64,000 nt of DNA from an uncultured Bacteroides sp. (GTDB lineage: Bacteria > Bacteroidota > Bacteroidia > Bacteroidales > Bacteroidaceae): assembly GCA_900555635.1 (NCBI GenBank), contig USLU01000014.1:1-64000 (forward strand), given 5' to 3'. A program made the translations under genes and the position numbers. The first letter of the stretch is position 1. Each line of letters starts with the position of its first letter. Positions 9,534-20,400 of the stretch are shown here, piece by piece. The notes under the pieces are model-generated. The model searched no databases, was not told where the DNA came from, and saw only the letters and a list, made by a program, of their open reading frames with translations.

Positions 9534-11795
9534 ATGAAAAGCAGATTTTATATGCTACTATTGGCATCAGGACTCGGATTGTTTTCCTGTGCTCAGAAAG
9601 AATACCCGAAAGAATATACCGATGAGGTAAATGTATTTATTGGTACCGGTGGTCATGGACATACCTTTCCGGGACCAACATTACCTCATGGAATGGTACA
9701 ATTGAGTCCTGATACCCGCTTGATGGGATGGGACGCATGTTCCGGATATTATTATGACGACTCTTCCATTATGGGATTCAGCCATACTCATCTTAGCGGA
9801 ACCGGTATTGGGGATTATGGTGACATTCTTTTTATGCCGGTAGTGGGAGAGAAGCCATTAGTGGCAGGCACTACCGAAAATCCGGACGCAGGATATCGTT
9901 CACGTTTCTCGCACGAACAGGAAAGCGCCCGTCCGGGATATTATCAGGTTTTATTGAAAGATGACTCCATTAATGTGGAACTGACTGCTACATTACGTGC
10001 CGGAATGCACCGTTACACCTATCCTAAAGCAGATGATGCCCGTTTGATTATTGACATGGAGCCAACCATTCACGGCCATCAGCATCCCGTAACCCAAATC
10101 CGCATCGTGAATGACTCGACTATTGCCGGAATGAAATATACCAAAGGCTGGGCAAAACATCATTATGTCTATTTCTATGCAACGTTTTCCAGTCCTTTTA
10201 CTTATAAGTTATATTCTGATACCATTTATCAGCCCGATAGTACATCTGTAACAGTAAGCACTGCCAAAGCGGTACTCACTTTCAATAACCTTCCTGCCAA
10301 TAAATGTGTAATGGCTAAAGTCGGTATCTCCGGTGTAGATGAAGAAGGTGCCCGAAAGAATGTAGCTACTGAAATTCCCGATTGGAACTTCGAAAAAGTG
10401 CGGCAACAGGCAAATGTAGCTTGGAATGAAGCTTTAGGAAAAATAGATGTGGAGACTTCTGATAAAGATAGCCGTACCGTGTTCTATACTTCATTGTATC
10501 ATACGTATATCCAACCAAGTCTGGCTTCGGATGTGGATGGGCGTTATCGTACCATGAGTCATGAAATAGAGCAAGACACTGCTTATACAAACTATACTGT
10601 ATTCTCTTTATGGGACACTTTCCGTGCGGCACATCCGCTATATACCATTATTACCCCGGAACTGAACCAGGCTTTTATCCGTTCATTACTTCGCAAGTAC
10701 GATGAGTCGGGCATTCTGCCTAAGTGGGAACTGGCTTCTAATGAAACTGGTACGATGATTGGATACCATGCCGTATCGGTCATTGCCGATGCAATGATGA
10801 AGAAGCAATGTAACTTCGATTTGAACAAGGCTTTGGAAGCCTGCGTCCGTTCTTCGGTGTACGATACCACCGGCATTACTCCTATGATGGACCGTGACAT
10901 TCTTCACAACAAAATGATGTCCCCCGCTATCAAATACAAGAATGAGTTAGGCTATATTCCTTGTGATAAAGTGGGCGGTTCTGTTTCGCAGGGATTGGAA
11001 ATAGCCTATAATGACTGGCTGATAGCGCAGATGATGAAGGAGAATAACCGTAAAGATCTGTATGATGAATATATGAAATTGTCCAAAGCATATCGTAACT
11101 ATTTTGATCCGGAAACCAAGTTGATGCGCGGTAAGTTGAGCGATGGTAGTTGGACAACTCCTTTTGATCCTGCATCTCTGCAACGTCCCAGCAATTATGT
11201 AGAGGGCAATGCCTGGCAATGGGCATGGTTTGTGCCGCAGGATGTAGACGGATTGATGGAACTGGTTGGCGGCAAGGAAGCATTTGTTGCCCATCTCGAT
11301 ACTTTGTTTACAACGAGCTCCGAACTGACGGGTGACCCGAATGCCGCCGCCGATGTAACAGGCATGATAGGTCAGTATGCTCATGGCAACGAACCGAGTC
11401 ATCATATTCCTTATCTGTACAACTATGGTGGAGAACCTCGCAAGACACAGGCTTTGGTCGATCATATCCTTCGTACCCTCTATCATAATAATCCCGACGG
11501 ACTTTCAGGAAATGAAGATGTAGGCCAGATGTCAGCTTGGTATGTACTTAGCTCAATGGGATTCTATTCGTTCTGTCCGGGGCGTCCGGTTTATGAGATA
11601 GGTCGTCCCATCTTTGATAAAGTGACCATTCATTTGGAGGACGGGAAAGACTTTGTTATCCGTACGAAGAATAATAACAAAGAAAATAAGTATATTCGCT
11701 CCATGAAGCTGAATGGAGAGAATTTGGAAGTACCCCGCTTCTCTCATTTCGACTTGATGAAAGGTGGAGAACTTTTATTAGAAATGGAAAAATAA
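9534..11795 (+). CDS. GH92 alpha-mannosidase lipoprotein
   Basis: 753 aa from the ATG at 9534. A longer open frame upstream overlaps the esterase and lacks a signal. The N-terminus MKSRFYMLLLASGLGLFSC is a lipoprotein signal with lipobox LFSC. GH92 hallmarks are all present: VNVFIGTGG..HTFPG at the start, HGNEPSHH with the presumed general acid E620, and GNEDVGQMSAW with the presumed base D662. GH92 enzymes are Ca2+-dependent exo-acting inverting alpha-mannosidases (alpha-1,2, 1,3, 1,4 or 1,6). Linkage cannot be read from sequence. It is one of four GH92 genes in the window and sits between the esterase and a GH3 in operon 1. Confidence 0.93.
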   Translation: MKSRFYMLLLASGLGLFSCAQKEYPKEYTDEVNVFIGTGGHGHTFPGPTLPHGMVQLSPDTRLMGWDACSGYYYDDSSIMGFSHTHLSGTGIGDYGDILFMPVVGEKPLVAGTTENPDAGYRSRFSHEQESARPGYYQVLLKDDSINVELTATLRAGMHRYTYPKADDARLIIDMEPTIHGHQHPVTQIRIVNDSTIAGMKYTKGWAKHHYVYFYATFSSPFTYKLYSDTIYQPDSTSVTVSTAKAVLTFNNLPANKCVMAKVGISGVDEEGARKNVATEIPDWNFEKVRQQANVAWNEALGKIDVETSDKDSRTVFYTSLYHTYIQPSLASDVDGRYRTMSHEIEQDTAYTNYTVFSLWDTFRAAHPLYTIITPELNQAFIRSLLRKYDESGILPKWELASNETGTMIGYHAVSVIADAMMKKQCNFDLNKALEACVRSSVYDTTGITPMMDRDILHNKMMSPAIKYKNELGYIPCDKVGGSVSQGLEIAYNDWLIAQMMKENNRKDLYDEYMKLSKAYRNYFDPETKLMRGKLSDGSWTTPFDPASLQRPSNYVEGNAWQWAWFVPQDVDGLMELVGGKEAFVAHLDTLFTTSSELTGDPNAAADVTGMIGQYAHGNEPSHHIPYLYNYGGEPRKTQALVDHILRTLYHNNPDGLSGNEDVGQMSAWYVLSSMGFYSFCPGRPVYEIGRPIFDKVTIHLEDGKDFVIRTKNNNKENKYIRSMKLNGENLEVPRFSHFDLMKGGELLLEMEK

Positions 11796-11802
11796 GAATA
11801 CT

Positions 11803-14163
11803 ATGAGAAGAGGAATCGCTTTATGCCTTGCTGTATCGCTATGTGCCGGATTGAATGCCGGCGGCAATCCGGGTATCTACAAGAAAGGTTGGATAGATTT
11901 TAATAAAAACGGTATAAAGGATATCTATGAAGACCCTTCGGCGCCGATAGACGCCAGAGTAAAGGACTTGTTGTCGCAAATGTCACTGGATGAGAAGACC
12001 TGCCAGATGGCTACCTTATACGGCTCCGGGCGAGTGCTGAAGGATTCCTTACCTACCGCCAATTGGAAAAACGAAATCTGGAAAGACGGTATTGCCAATA
12101 TAGACGAACAAGCCAATGGCTTGGGCAAATTCGGTTCCTCCATATCTTTCCCTTATGCCCGCAGTGTAGGAAACCGGCACACCATCCAGCGTTGGTTTGT
12201 GGAGAATACCCGCCTCGGCATACCGGTCGATTTTACCAATGAAGGTATTCGTGGCTTATGTCATGATCGTGCTACGATGTTTCCTGCCCAGTGCGGGCAA
12301 GGTGCAACCTGGAACAAGAGCCTAATTCGTGAAATAGCCCGTGTTACTGCCGATGAGGCTAATGCATTGGGATATACCAATATTTATTCGCCCATTCTGG
12401 ACATTGCCCAAGACCCGCGTTGGGGGCGGGTGGTAGAATGCTATGGCGAAGACCCCTTCCTCGTTGGAGAGATGGGCAAGCAGATGATAACCGGATTGCA
12501 GGAGAGAGGTCTTGTAGCCACTCCCAAGCATTTTGCCGTATATAGCATTCCGGTAGGCGGACGTGACGAAGGTACCCGTACCGATCCTCATGTAGCTCCC
12601 CGTGAGATGCGTACACTCTATCTTGAAACTTTCCGCAAGGCGTTTTGTGATGCCGGAGCTTTAGGTGTAATGAGTTCGTACAATGATTATGATGGCGAGC
12701 CGATTACGGGCAGCTATCATTTTCTTACCGAGATACTTCGCCATGAATGGGGTTTCAAAGGATATGTAGTATCGGATAGCGAAGCGGTGGAGTTCCTGTA
12801 TTCCAAGCATCATGTTGCCGCCGATGCCGTAGATGGGGCCGCGCAAGTGGTAAATGCCGGATTGAATGTACGTACCAATTTCACTTTGCCCGAAAACTTC
12901 ATCCGTCCGCTTAGGCAGGCTATCAGCGAAGGTAAAGTCTCCATGAAAACCATAGATAGCCGTGTAGCCGATGTGTTGCGGGTAAAATTCCTTATGGGAC
13001 TGTTCGACAATCCTTATAAGGGAGATGCGAAACGACCGGAAAGCATCGTACATAGCAAAGAGCATCAGGCGGTTTCTATGAGGGCGGCATTAGAGTCAAT
13101 CGTGCTATTGAAGAATGAGAATAACATTCTGCCACTCTCCAAGAATACGAAGAAGATTGCGGTGATTGGTCCTAATGCAGAAGAAGTCAATAACTTGATT
13201 TGTCGCTATGGTCCTGCCAATGCACCGATAAAGACAGTCTATGATGGTATAAAAGAATACTTGCCCGATGCCGAAGTGCGCTATGCCAAAGGGGCTGATA
13301 TCATTGACAAGTATTTCCCCGAAAGCGAACTTTATACAGTTCCTTTGGATAAGGACGAACAGGCAATGATAGATGAGGCTGTAGCTTTGGCAAAAGAATC
13401 AGATGTTGCCATCATGGTATTGGGAGGTAACGAAAAGACGGTGCGTGAGGAATACTCCCGCAGTAGTCTGGAATTGTGCGGACGCCAGCAGAAACTTTTA
13501 GAAGCAGTGCATGCTACCGGCAAACCGGTTGTCCTGGTACTGGTCGATGGACGTGCTGCAACTATCAACTGGGCTGAGAAATATATTCCGGGTATTGTGC
13601 ATGCTTGGTTCCCCGGTGAGTTTATGGGTGATGCAGTAGCTAAAGTCCTTTTCGGTGATTATAATCCCGGAGGTAAACTGGCTGTAACTTTCCCTAAATC
13701 AGTAGGGCAGATACCGTTTGCTTTCCCCTTTAAGCCTGGATCGGATACAAAAGGATTTGTCCGTGTGTCGGGTGCACTCTACCCGTTTGGCTATGGACTG
13801 AGTTATACAACATTTGCATACAGTGATTTGCAAATCAAGAATCCGGTGGTAGGTATTCAAAGTAATGTCAATCTGAGTTGCAAGGTGAAGAATAATGGCA
13901 AGGTAGCCGGAGATGAAGTAGTTCAGCTTTATCTGCATGATGAGCAGAGCTCAGTTACCACTTACGTGAAAGTACTTCGTGGATTTGAGCGCATCCATCT
14001 GGAACCGGGAGAGGAAAAGACGGTGGAGTTTGTACTTACTCCTCAGGAATTGGGCTTATGGAATAAAGATAATCATTTTGTAGTGGAGCCCGGTACTTTT
14101 GCCGTGATGGTGGGAAGCTCCTCAGAAGATATTCGTTTGCAAGGCAAGTTTGAAGTGAAATAG
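11803..14163 (+). CDS. GH3 beta-glucosidase/beta-xylosidase family enzyme
   Basis: 786 aa with a signal peptide (MRRGIALCLAVSLCAGLNAG). Two-domain GH3 core plus fibronectin-III-like C-terminus (about 690-780). The nucleophile is D325 in VVSDSEA; a second-domain acid/base candidate lies in REEYSRSS. Substrate may be a beta-linked glucose or xylose. The motif SDSEA, rather than the commoner SDCGA/SDWGA, separates it from the two GH3s of operon 3. It is the last gene of operon 1, seven bases after GH92, and is followed by a 485-bp gap containing a tandem-repeat array. Confidence 0.9.
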   Translation: MRRGIALCLAVSLCAGLNAGGNPGIYKKGWIDFNKNGIKDIYEDPSAPIDARVKDLLSQMSLDEKTCQMATLYGSGRVLKDSLPTANWKNEIWKDGIANIDEQANGLGKFGSSISFPYARSVGNRHTIQRWFVENTRLGIPVDFTNEGIRGLCHDRATMFPAQCGQGATWNKSLIREIARVTADEANALGYTNIYSPILDIAQDPRWGRVVECYGEDPFLVGEMGKQMITGLQERGLVATPKHFAVYSIPVGGRDEGTRTDPHVAPREMRTLYLETFRKAFCDAGALGVMSSYNDYDGEPITGSYHFLTEILRHEWGFKGYVVSDSEAVEFLYSKHHVAADAVDGAAQVVNAGLNVRTNFTLPENFIRPLRQAISEGKVSMKTIDSRVADVLRVKFLMGLFDNPYKGDAKRPESIVHSKEHQAVSMRAALESIVLLKNENNILPLSKNTKKIAVIGPNAEEVNNLICRYGPANAPIKTVYDGIKEYLPDAEVRYAKGADIIDKYFPESELYTVPLDKDEQAMIDEAVALAKESDVAIMVLGGNEKTVREEYSRSSLELCGRQQKLLEAVHATGKPVVLVLVDGRAATINWAEKYIPGIVHAWFPGEFMGDAVAKVLFGDYNPGGKLAVTFPKSVGQIPFAFPFKPGSDTKGFVRVSGALYPFGYGLSYTTFAYSDLQIKNPVVGIQSNVNLSCKVKNNGKVAGDEVVQLYLHDEQSSVTTYVKVLRGFERIHLEPGEEKTVEFVLTPQELGLWNKDNHFVVEPGTFAVMVGSSSEDIRLQGKFEVK

Positions 14164-14242
14164 GAGATTGTTCCTTGCGGCATGGATCTTATCTAAGTGC
14201 TTTATTATCAGTTATTAATTACTGTACTGTATTTTATTCCTT

Positions 14243-14420
14243 GTACAGTGTTACTTTATTAGGAATAAAGTGGCACTGTATATAGGAATAAAGTGGCACT
14301 GTATATAGGTATAAAGTGGCGCTGTATTAGTAATAAAGTAACACTGTATTACTGATAAAGTAGTGCTTTACTAGTAATACAGTGATACTGTACTAAGAGT
14401 AAATTAGAGTACAGTAAGAA
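14243..14420 (+). repeat. Tandem array A, period 22-23 bp, with inverted leading copy
   Basis: Seven degenerate units begin at 14264, 14287, 14310, 14332, 14354, 14376 and 14398, so the period is 23, 23, 22, 22, 22, 22. The first two units are identical. The core is AATAAAGTGGCACTGTAT and contains the dyad AGTG-G-CACT. An inverted copy at 14244-14260 pairs with the first unit (17-bp arms, two mismatches). A second perfect inverted pair is CACTGTATTACT (14343-14354) with AGTAATACAGTG. No spacers or open frames are present. It lies 100 bp after operon 1 and about 120 bp before the operon 2 control sites. I see nothing else in 14164-14243 or 14421-14541. Confidence 0.85.
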
Positions 14421-14541
14421 AGTGCTGATTATCAGAGTACATTCTTTGGGGGTGCGACACTGCTAGATTTATAATCATCTTCACCCTGTAAAAACATCTC
14501 ATTAACCTCAAAACGGATAGAATCATTAATAAAAATGATAT

Positions 14542-14620
14542 TTAAGACGACTTTAATTCTATTTTAAGCCGATTTTAAGGTAATTTCTTTCCTATTATTA
14601 AGCATTCTCGCTTTACTTTG
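14542..14620 (+). promoter_or_regulatory. Operon 2 promoter with helically phased TTAA sites
   Basis: TTAA occurs at 14542, 14553, 14564 and 14575, exactly 11 bp apart. One turn is empty (586), then TTAA recurs at 14598, in phase (11+12). The TTTG of the -7 box (TTACTTTG, 14613-14620) begins at 14617, 19 bp after the last TTAA. GH95 starts at 14649. Confidence 0.72.
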
Positions 14621-14648
14621 CAATCGTAAAACTGTAAATTAATGCATC

Positions 14649-17078
14649 ATGAGAAACCGTTTAATAATTGTACTTTTATTTATTGCTTGTTGCATAAACA
14701 CAAAAGCTGATGATTTAAAGATGTGGTATCGCCAGCCGGCTAAAGTCTGGACTGAAGCATTGCCTTTGGGAAACTCGCATCTAGGTACCATGGTATATGG
14801 CGGAGTTGTAAACGAAGAGATACAACTGAATGAAGAAACTCTGTGGGGAGGAGGTCCTCATCGGAATGATAATCCGAAAGCTCTGGATGTTCTCCCGCAG
14901 GTACGTGAATTGATCTTTGCCGGCAAAGAGAAACAAGCCGAGAAACTTCTGGCTGAAAACTTCTTCACCGGACAACAAGGTATGCCTTTCCAGACTATCG
15001 GCAGTCTGATGCTCGAATTCAATGAGCATGCCGGATATACTGATTATCGTCGTGAATTGGATTTAGAGAAAGCCGTTGCCTCCGTAAAATATAAAATAGG
15101 TGATGTGACTTATACTCGTACCCTCTTTACTTCACTTGCCGATAATGCGCTGATTATCCGTATCGAAGCCGATAAACCCGGTGCAGTGAACTTCACAGCC
15201 CGTTATAATTCTCCTTTTAAAGAATATACCGTAAAGAAGAATGGTAAGAATCTGCTTTTATCAGGAAGAGGTTCGGCGCACGAAGGCATTCCGGGAGCTA
15301 TCCGCTTTGAAACACGTACACAAATCAAATCAGAGAAAGGAAAGGTCAACGTTGAAAACGATTGTATCGAAGTGAAAGGCGCCGATGCTGCTGTGATCTA
15401 TGTAACGGCCGCCACCAACTACGTAAATTACAAAGACGTAAGTGGAAATGAAACCAAGCGTGCCACTGAATATATGGCGAAGGCTATGAAAAGCTCCTAT
15501 ACGCAATCTTTGAAATCCCATGAAGAAGCCTATCAGAAGCTTTTCGGCAGAGTGTCCTTGAATGTTGGTGCTTCGAGCCAGGAAGAAACTTCTTACCGTG
15601 TGAAGCATTTCAAAGAAGGCAAAGACTTGGGCTTGGTGGCGTTGATGTTCCAGTTCGGCCGTTACCTGCTGATCTCTTCTTCTCAACCGGGTGGACAACC
15701 TGCCGGACTGCAAGGCATCTGGAACCACGAACTGCTTGCTCCTTGGGATGGAAAATATACTATCAATATCAATACGGAAATGAATTACTGGCCTGCCGAA
15801 GTCACCAATCTGACAGAGATGCACCAGCCTCTTTTCCAAATGGTGAATGAACTTTCGGAATCGGCACAAGGAACTGCCCGTACTTTATACGATTGCAAAG
15901 GTTGGGTAGTGCATCACAATACCGACCTTTGGCGAATAGCCGGACCTGTGGACGGTGCGTCTTATGTTTGGCCTTTGGGAGGTGCTTGGCTGAGTCAGCA
16001 CATGTGGCAACATTACCTCTATACCGGTGACCAAAGTTTCTTGAAATCAGCTTATCCCGCTTTGAAGGGAGCTGCCGATTTCTTCCTCGACTTCCTGGTG
16101 GAACATCCCAAATATGGTTGGATGGTTTGCGCCCCTTCCATGTCGCCCGAACAAGGCCCTCCGGGAACAGGCACTATGATTACTGCCGGTTGTACCATGG
16201 ATAATCAGATTGTATTCGATGCACTAAGCTCCGTATTGAAAGCAACCCAATTGCTCTATCCGGAGAATACCGCTTATTGCGACTCGCTGAAAAGTATGAT
16301 TAATCGTCTGCCTCCCATGCAGATAGGTAAGTATAACCAGTTACAAGAGTGGCTTGCCGATGTAGATGATCCGAATAACGACCATCGCCATGTTTCTCAT
16401 TTGTATGGCCTTTATCCGAGTAATCAGATTTCGCCTTACTCTCATCCGCAATTGTTCCAAGCTGCCAAGCGTTCACTTCTCTATCGGGGTGATATGGCTA
16501 CCGGATGGTCTATCGGTTGGAAGATTAATCTGTGGGCACGCTTGCTGGATGGTAACCATGCTTATAAGATTATCAAGAATATGCTGAACCTGGTGGAGAA
16601 AGACAATCCTGACGGTCGTACTTATCCGAACCTGTTCGATGCTCATCCCCCTTTCCAAATCGATGGAAACTTCGGATTTACGGCAGGTGTGGCAGAGATG
16701 CTGCTTCAAAGTCACGATGAGGCTTTGCACTTGCTTCCGGCTTTGCCCGAAGACTGGAACCGGGGTAGCGTGAAAGGTTTGGTAGCCCGTGGTGCTTTCG
16801 AAGTGGATATAGACTGGGATGGCGGAGAACTGACCTCTGCTACCATTACTTCCCGTATTGGCGGTAATCTGCGCATTCGTTCCTATGTACCTTTGGAAGG
16901 TGCAGGATTGCAGAAGGCGGTAGGTGCCAATCCTAATACATTGATGGAGAACGGTGATATTAAAGAACCATTGCTTGCCGCAGGATTGAAAGCTCAATAT
17001 CCTATGTTGTATCAGATTTACGAGTATGACATACCCACTCAGGCGGGCGGTAAATACGAAGTTCATAGAGCAAAATAA
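14649..17078 (+). CDS. GH95 alpha-L-fucosidase / alpha-L-galactosidase
   Basis: 809 aa, signal peptide ending near TKAD. The full GH95 architecture is visible: an N-terminal beta-sandwich ([17 protein letters not shown]), an (alpha/alpha)6 barrel and a C-terminal beta domain. Residues matching the bifidobacterial AfcA active site are N373/N375 in [10 protein letters not shown]567 in [10 protein letters not shown] and D672 in QIDGNFGF. The family contains alpha-1,2-L-fucosidases and the alpha-L-galactosidase of the Bacteroides ovatus complex-xylan locus, so either terminal L-Fuc or L-Gal is possible. First gene of operon 2, directly behind the phased promoter. Confidence 0.9.
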   Translation: MRNRLIIVLLFIACCINTKADDLKMWYRQPAKVWTEALPLGNSHLGTMVYGGVVNEEIQLNEETLWGGGPHRNDNPKALDVLPQVRELIFAGKEKQAEKLLAENFFTGQQGMPFQTIGSLMLEFNEHAGYTDYRRELDLEKAVASVKYKIGDVTYTRTLFTSLADNALIIRIEADKPGAVNFTARYNSPFKEYTVKKNGKNLLLSGRGSAHEGIPGAIRFETRTQIKSEKGKVNVENDCIEVKGADAAVIYVTAATNYVNYKDVSGNETKRATEYMAKAMKSSYTQSLKSHEEAYQKLFGRVSLNVGASSQEETSYRVKHFKEGKDLGLVALMFQFGRYLLISSSQPGGQPAGLQGIWNHELLAPWDGKYTININTEMNYWPAEVTNLTEMHQPLFQMVNELSESAQGTARTLYDCKGWVVHHNTDLWRIAGPVDGASYVWPLGGAWLSQHMWQHYLYTGDQSFLKSAYPALKGAADFFLDFLVEHPKYGWMVCAPSMSPEQGPPGTGTMITAGCTMDNQIVFDALSSVLKATQLLYPENTAYCDSLKSMINRLPPMQIGKYNQLQEWLADVDDPNNDHRHVSHLYGLYPSNQISPYSHPQLFQAAKRSLLYRGDMATGWSIGWKINLWARLLDGNHAYKIIKNMLNLVEKDNPDGRTYPNLFDAHPPFQIDGNFGFTAGVAEMLLQSHDEALHLLPALPEDWNRGSVKGLVARGAFEVDIDWDGGELTSATITSRIGGNLRIRSYVPLEGAGLQKAVGANPNTLMENGDIKEPLLAAGLKAQYPMLYQIYEYDIPTQAGGKYEVHRAK

Positions 17079-17098
17079 ACTAATTATAAAAACAGTTC

Positions 17099-20000
17099 AT
17101 GAAAAAGAATGCGACAATCCTGCTACTATTAGTGTGGTGGGTAGTAGATGCTTTTGCCGGAGGACCGGTGAATTATCCCTGGGCTTTCAATCCCAAGGGA
17201 GGTATGGTTAATACCGAAGAAAAAGGATATCGGGAGGAAATCTGTCTGAACGGAACCTGGAAGTTTATGCCCGTGTATAGTACCGACATTGCAGATTTCC
17301 GTTTGCCGGGGCAATTCACTTGGGAACAAACTCCGATAAAGATCCCTTCTCCCTGGAATGTAAATGCCTTTACCGATGGGCGCGGAGGAGACTTTGTGGC
17401 TTATCCCAGCTATCCCAAACAATGGGAAAAGGCTCAGATGGGATGGATGCAGAAGAAAATACAGGTTCCTGCCGATTGGAATGGAAAACATACTGTACTG
17501 CATTTTGGTGCGGTAATGGGTAAAACCCAAGTGTATGTAAACGGTAAACTGGCAGGTGAGAACTTTGAATTGTTCCTGCCTTTCGAACTGGATGTTACTT
17601 CCTTCCTGAAACCCGGTCAGGAGAATGAAATATTGGTAGGTGTAGCCAAAGCAAGCCTCTTTGACGACCGTGGCAAGTACGGACGCCGTACGTATGTGGG
17701 TGGTTCCATGTGGGGTATCGAAATGGCAGGTATCTGGCAGGATGTATTCTTGCTGGCATCGGCTCCGGTATATGTTTCGGATGTATTCGTTCAGCCCGAT
17801 CCCGAAAAGAAAGTATTGGCTGTAGAACTTGAAATCAGCAATACCACTGCTCAGAAACAAATTGTCAATGTAGATGGTGAAGTACGCCGTTGGTTCAGTA
17901 CTGCCGGACGTAGCGTGCACGAAGCACCCTCGGAAAGTGGCGCTTTGGAAAAAGAAGCTTCCTTGAACTTCGCTACTCAGAAGAAAGTGGAGTTGCCTGC
18001 CGGAGCATCTGTAAAGGTGCGTCTTGAGAAATCGAATGTTGAAGGACTGGAATATTGGACACCCGATACCCCCAATCTTTACGGCTTGGTAGTAAGCGTA
18101 GGCGATAAGAAACAAACCCTTGACAAGAAGTACCAACGTTTCGGTTGGAGAATCTTCCGTACGGAAGGAAACCGTTTGTTGCTGAACGGTAATCCGATAC
18201 AATTAAAAGGTGACTCCTGGCATTTCACGGGTGTACCGCAAATGACACGTCGTTATGCCTGGGCATGGTTCAATATGCTGAAGAATACCAACGCCAATGC
18301 CGTTCGTTTCCATGCGCAGCCTTATCCGTCTTTCTATATGGATGTAGCCGATGAAATGGGTATTTGTGTGCTGGATGAAACCGGTATCTGGTCGAGTGAC
18401 GGCGGACCGAAGATCGATTCGGAGGACTATTGGGAAAGCTGCGTAGAGCATATCCGTCGTTTGATTAAACGTGATAAGAACCATCCTTCCGTTTTTGGTT
18501 GGAGTGTTTGTAATGAAACGGTTCCCGTAGCCGTTAATGTATTCAAGGCACCCGAAGCATTGGTAGAACGCCAGTTGCAGGAAATCAACCGTTGGGTGAA
18601 AACGGTACAAGACGCTGACCCTACCCGTAACTGGATTTCAGGGGATGGTGAAACGGATCGTCCTACCGATCTTCCTACTGTTATCGGACATTATGGGGGT
18701 ATGGATGGCATGAAACATTGGGCCAATCAAGGAAAACCCTGGGGTATTGGTGAACAGAGTATGGCTTATTATGGAACTCCGAAGCAAGCTTCGGTTTATA
18801 ACGGCGACCGTGCTTACGAAAGCATGCAGGGACGTATGGAAGCTATCGCTAAAGAAAGTTACGGTTTGATAAAGACTCAACGCGAATTGGATGCTTCCTA
18901 TTGCACTGTCTTCAATTTAGCTTGGTATGCTCTGAAGCCTTTGAATCTGGGTATGGCAGATACAACTCGTGATTCACAACCTACAGACGGTATCTTCTTC
19001 GGTTTCAAAGAAGGCGCTTATGGTATGCAGCCCGAACGTCTTGGCCCTTATACAACTACTTTGAATCCCGGATACGACGATTCATTGCCACTCTACGAAG
19101 CATGGCCCATGCTGGATGCATTGCGTTGTGCTTATGCCACTCCGATTTTACCTTGTCCCGTATGGCCCGAAGGAAAGCCGGCTCCTTTCAAACAGAAAGC
19201 ATCAGCTATCGACAAAGTGTTTGTATTTGCTTCAAACGGTGAATTGCAAGAACAACTGGAAGGATTGGGAGTGAAAGTTGCTTCAAATGGAATAGCTACT
19301 TCCAACTCACTAATCTTTGTGGATGCTGCTAATTTCCCGAAAGAGAAGCAACAACTTGCTTTGTTGCAAAAGAACTTGTCGTCAGGTGCCAAGGTCGTGA
19401 TTCTGCACCTGAACAAAGAGACTTTGGATGCTGTGAACGCTTTACTGCCTTATCCTGTGAAACTGGGAGAACGCAAGGCTACTTCTTTCCTAATTAATAA
19501 AGATGCTACAGCTATGCAAGGTCTGAGCCATGCCGATTTCTATTTCTCTGAACTGCTGGCACGAGACAAGAGCGCAATGCAATATGGTATGGAAGGAGAC
19601 TTTATTTATAAAGCTACCCCTGTACTGAACGCTTGTAATACCGAATGGCAACGTTGGAACTATCGTGCGGAAACATCCAAAACAGGTGATGTGTATCGTA
19701 GCGAACGTGAAGCTAAAGGACCGGGTGTTGTTATAGCCACTTTGAAAGAAGGCAATAAAGACATCACTCTTTCTACACTCGATTTAAGCAATATCCGTTT
19801 GGAAACACAGTCATTACTCAATCAGTTATTAACTAATATCGGTGTAACCATCTCCAATGAAAACCTTATGTCGATGCAAGCATTGGATGCTAATTATAAA
19901 CTGCATCGTGCATTGATGTATGGTCCCGTAGAAGGTGAGAATCCTATAGATGCAGCAAAGATTAAACCGGAACTGAATATGAAGAGCGGAAAAGACGTTT

Positions 20001-20380
20001 GGAAAGTGGCAACTGCCGATAGTAACGGACGTTTTGCCATTCCAAGTAGTCGTGAAAACCGGAAACAGGCTGCTTATTTGAGTTTCTGGATTTACAGTTC
20101 ACGTTCTTTGAGTGACTTGTTGATAGAGCCTGATATGCCAAGTTTGGATATGCTGATTGGTACTGATAAACCTATCTCTTTCTGGTTGAACGGTAAGCAG
20201 GTTACTGTTCCCGCAGCAGTGAATGGCGAAGTGAAAGTTCCGAATGTGTTCTTGGAAAAAGGATGGAATCATTTGATTCTGAAGATGGACAAACGCAATG
20301 AAGCTGCTTCATTGGAAGTACGTTTCCATTCTACAGATAATGGCTTTATGAAGAAGATGCTTTCTTCGGTCGTAAAATAG
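17099..20380 (+). CDS. GH2 family glycoside hydrolase
   Basis: 1093 aa, signal peptide MKKNATILLLLVWWVVDAFAG. Sugar-binding jelly roll about 45-220, Ig-like domain, TIM barrel about 350-640, then a C-terminal extension that includes an amidotransferase-like region and a terminal beta-sandwich. The acid/base is probably E473 (SVCNET) and the nucleophile E552 (GIGEQS). The GEQS context is unlike LacZ (SEYAH) and resembles uncharacterised Bacteroides GH2 enzymes; beta-glucuronidase or beta-galactosidase are candidates. It lies 20 bp after GH95 and 20 bp before a GH71/99-like gene. A 357-codon open frame on the opposite strand within it is a shadow. Confidence 0.88.
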   Translation: MKKNATILLLLVWWVVDAFAGGPVNYPWAFNPKGGMVNTEEKGYREEICLNGTWKFMPVYSTDIADFRLPGQFTWEQTPIKIPSPWNVNAFTDGRGGDFVAYPSYPKQWEKAQMGWMQKKIQVPADWNGKHTVLHFGAVMGKTQVYVNGKLAGENFELFLPFELDVTSFLKPGQENEILVGVAKASLFDDRGKYGRRTYVGGSMWGIEMAGIWQDVFLLASAPVYVSDVFVQPDPEKKVLAVELEISNTTAQKQIVNVDGEVRRWFSTAGRSVHEAPSESGALEKEASLNFATQKKVELPAGASVKVRLEKSNVEGLEYWTPDTPNLYGLVVSVGDKKQTLDKKYQRFGWRIFRTEGNRLLLNGNPIQLKGDSWHFTGVPQMTRRYAWAWFNMLKNTNANAVRFHAQPYPSFYMDVADEMGICVLDETGIWSSDGGPKIDSEDYWESCVEHIRRLIKRDKNHPSVFGWSVCNETVPVAVNVFKAPEALVERQLQEINRWVKTVQDADPTRNWISGDGETDRPTDLPTVIGHYGGMDGMKHWANQGKPWGIGEQSMAYYGTPKQASVYNGDRAYESMQGRMEAIAKESYGLIKTQRELDASYCTVFNLAWYALKPLNLGMADTTRDSQPTDGIFFGFKEGAYGMQPERLGPYTTTLNPGYDDSLPLYEAWPMLDALRCAYATPILPCPVWPEGKPAPFKQKASAIDKVFVFASNGELQEQLEGLGVKVASNGIATSNSLIFVDAANFPKEKQQLALLQKNLSSGAKVVILHLNKETLDAVNALLPYPVKLGERKATSFLINKDATAMQGLSHADFYFSELLARDKSAMQYGMEGDFIYKATPVLNACNTEWQRWNYRAETSKTGDVYRSEREAKGPGVVIATLKEGNKDITLSTLDLSNIRLETQSLLNQLLTNIGVTISNENLMSMQALDANYKLHRALMYGPVEGENPIDAAKIKPELNMKSGKDVWKVATADSNGRFAIPSSRENRKQAAYLSFWIYSSRSLSDLLIEPDMPSLDMLIGTDKPISFWLNGKQVTVPAAVNGEVKVPNVFLEKGWNHLILKMDKRNEAASLEVRFHSTDNGFMKKMLSSVVK

Positions 20381-20400
20381 TAATTATAAAAATATAGGTT

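Noticed and set aside
14243..14420. CRISPR-like array
   Set aside because: Units of 22-23 bp are directly adjacent with no unique spacers and no cas genes nearby. The same applies to arrays B and C.
17129..18202. 357-codon open frame on the minus strand inside the GH2 gene
   Set aside because: It is wholly antisense to a well-conserved GH2, has no signal, motif or promoter, and mirrors codon bias of the sense gene.
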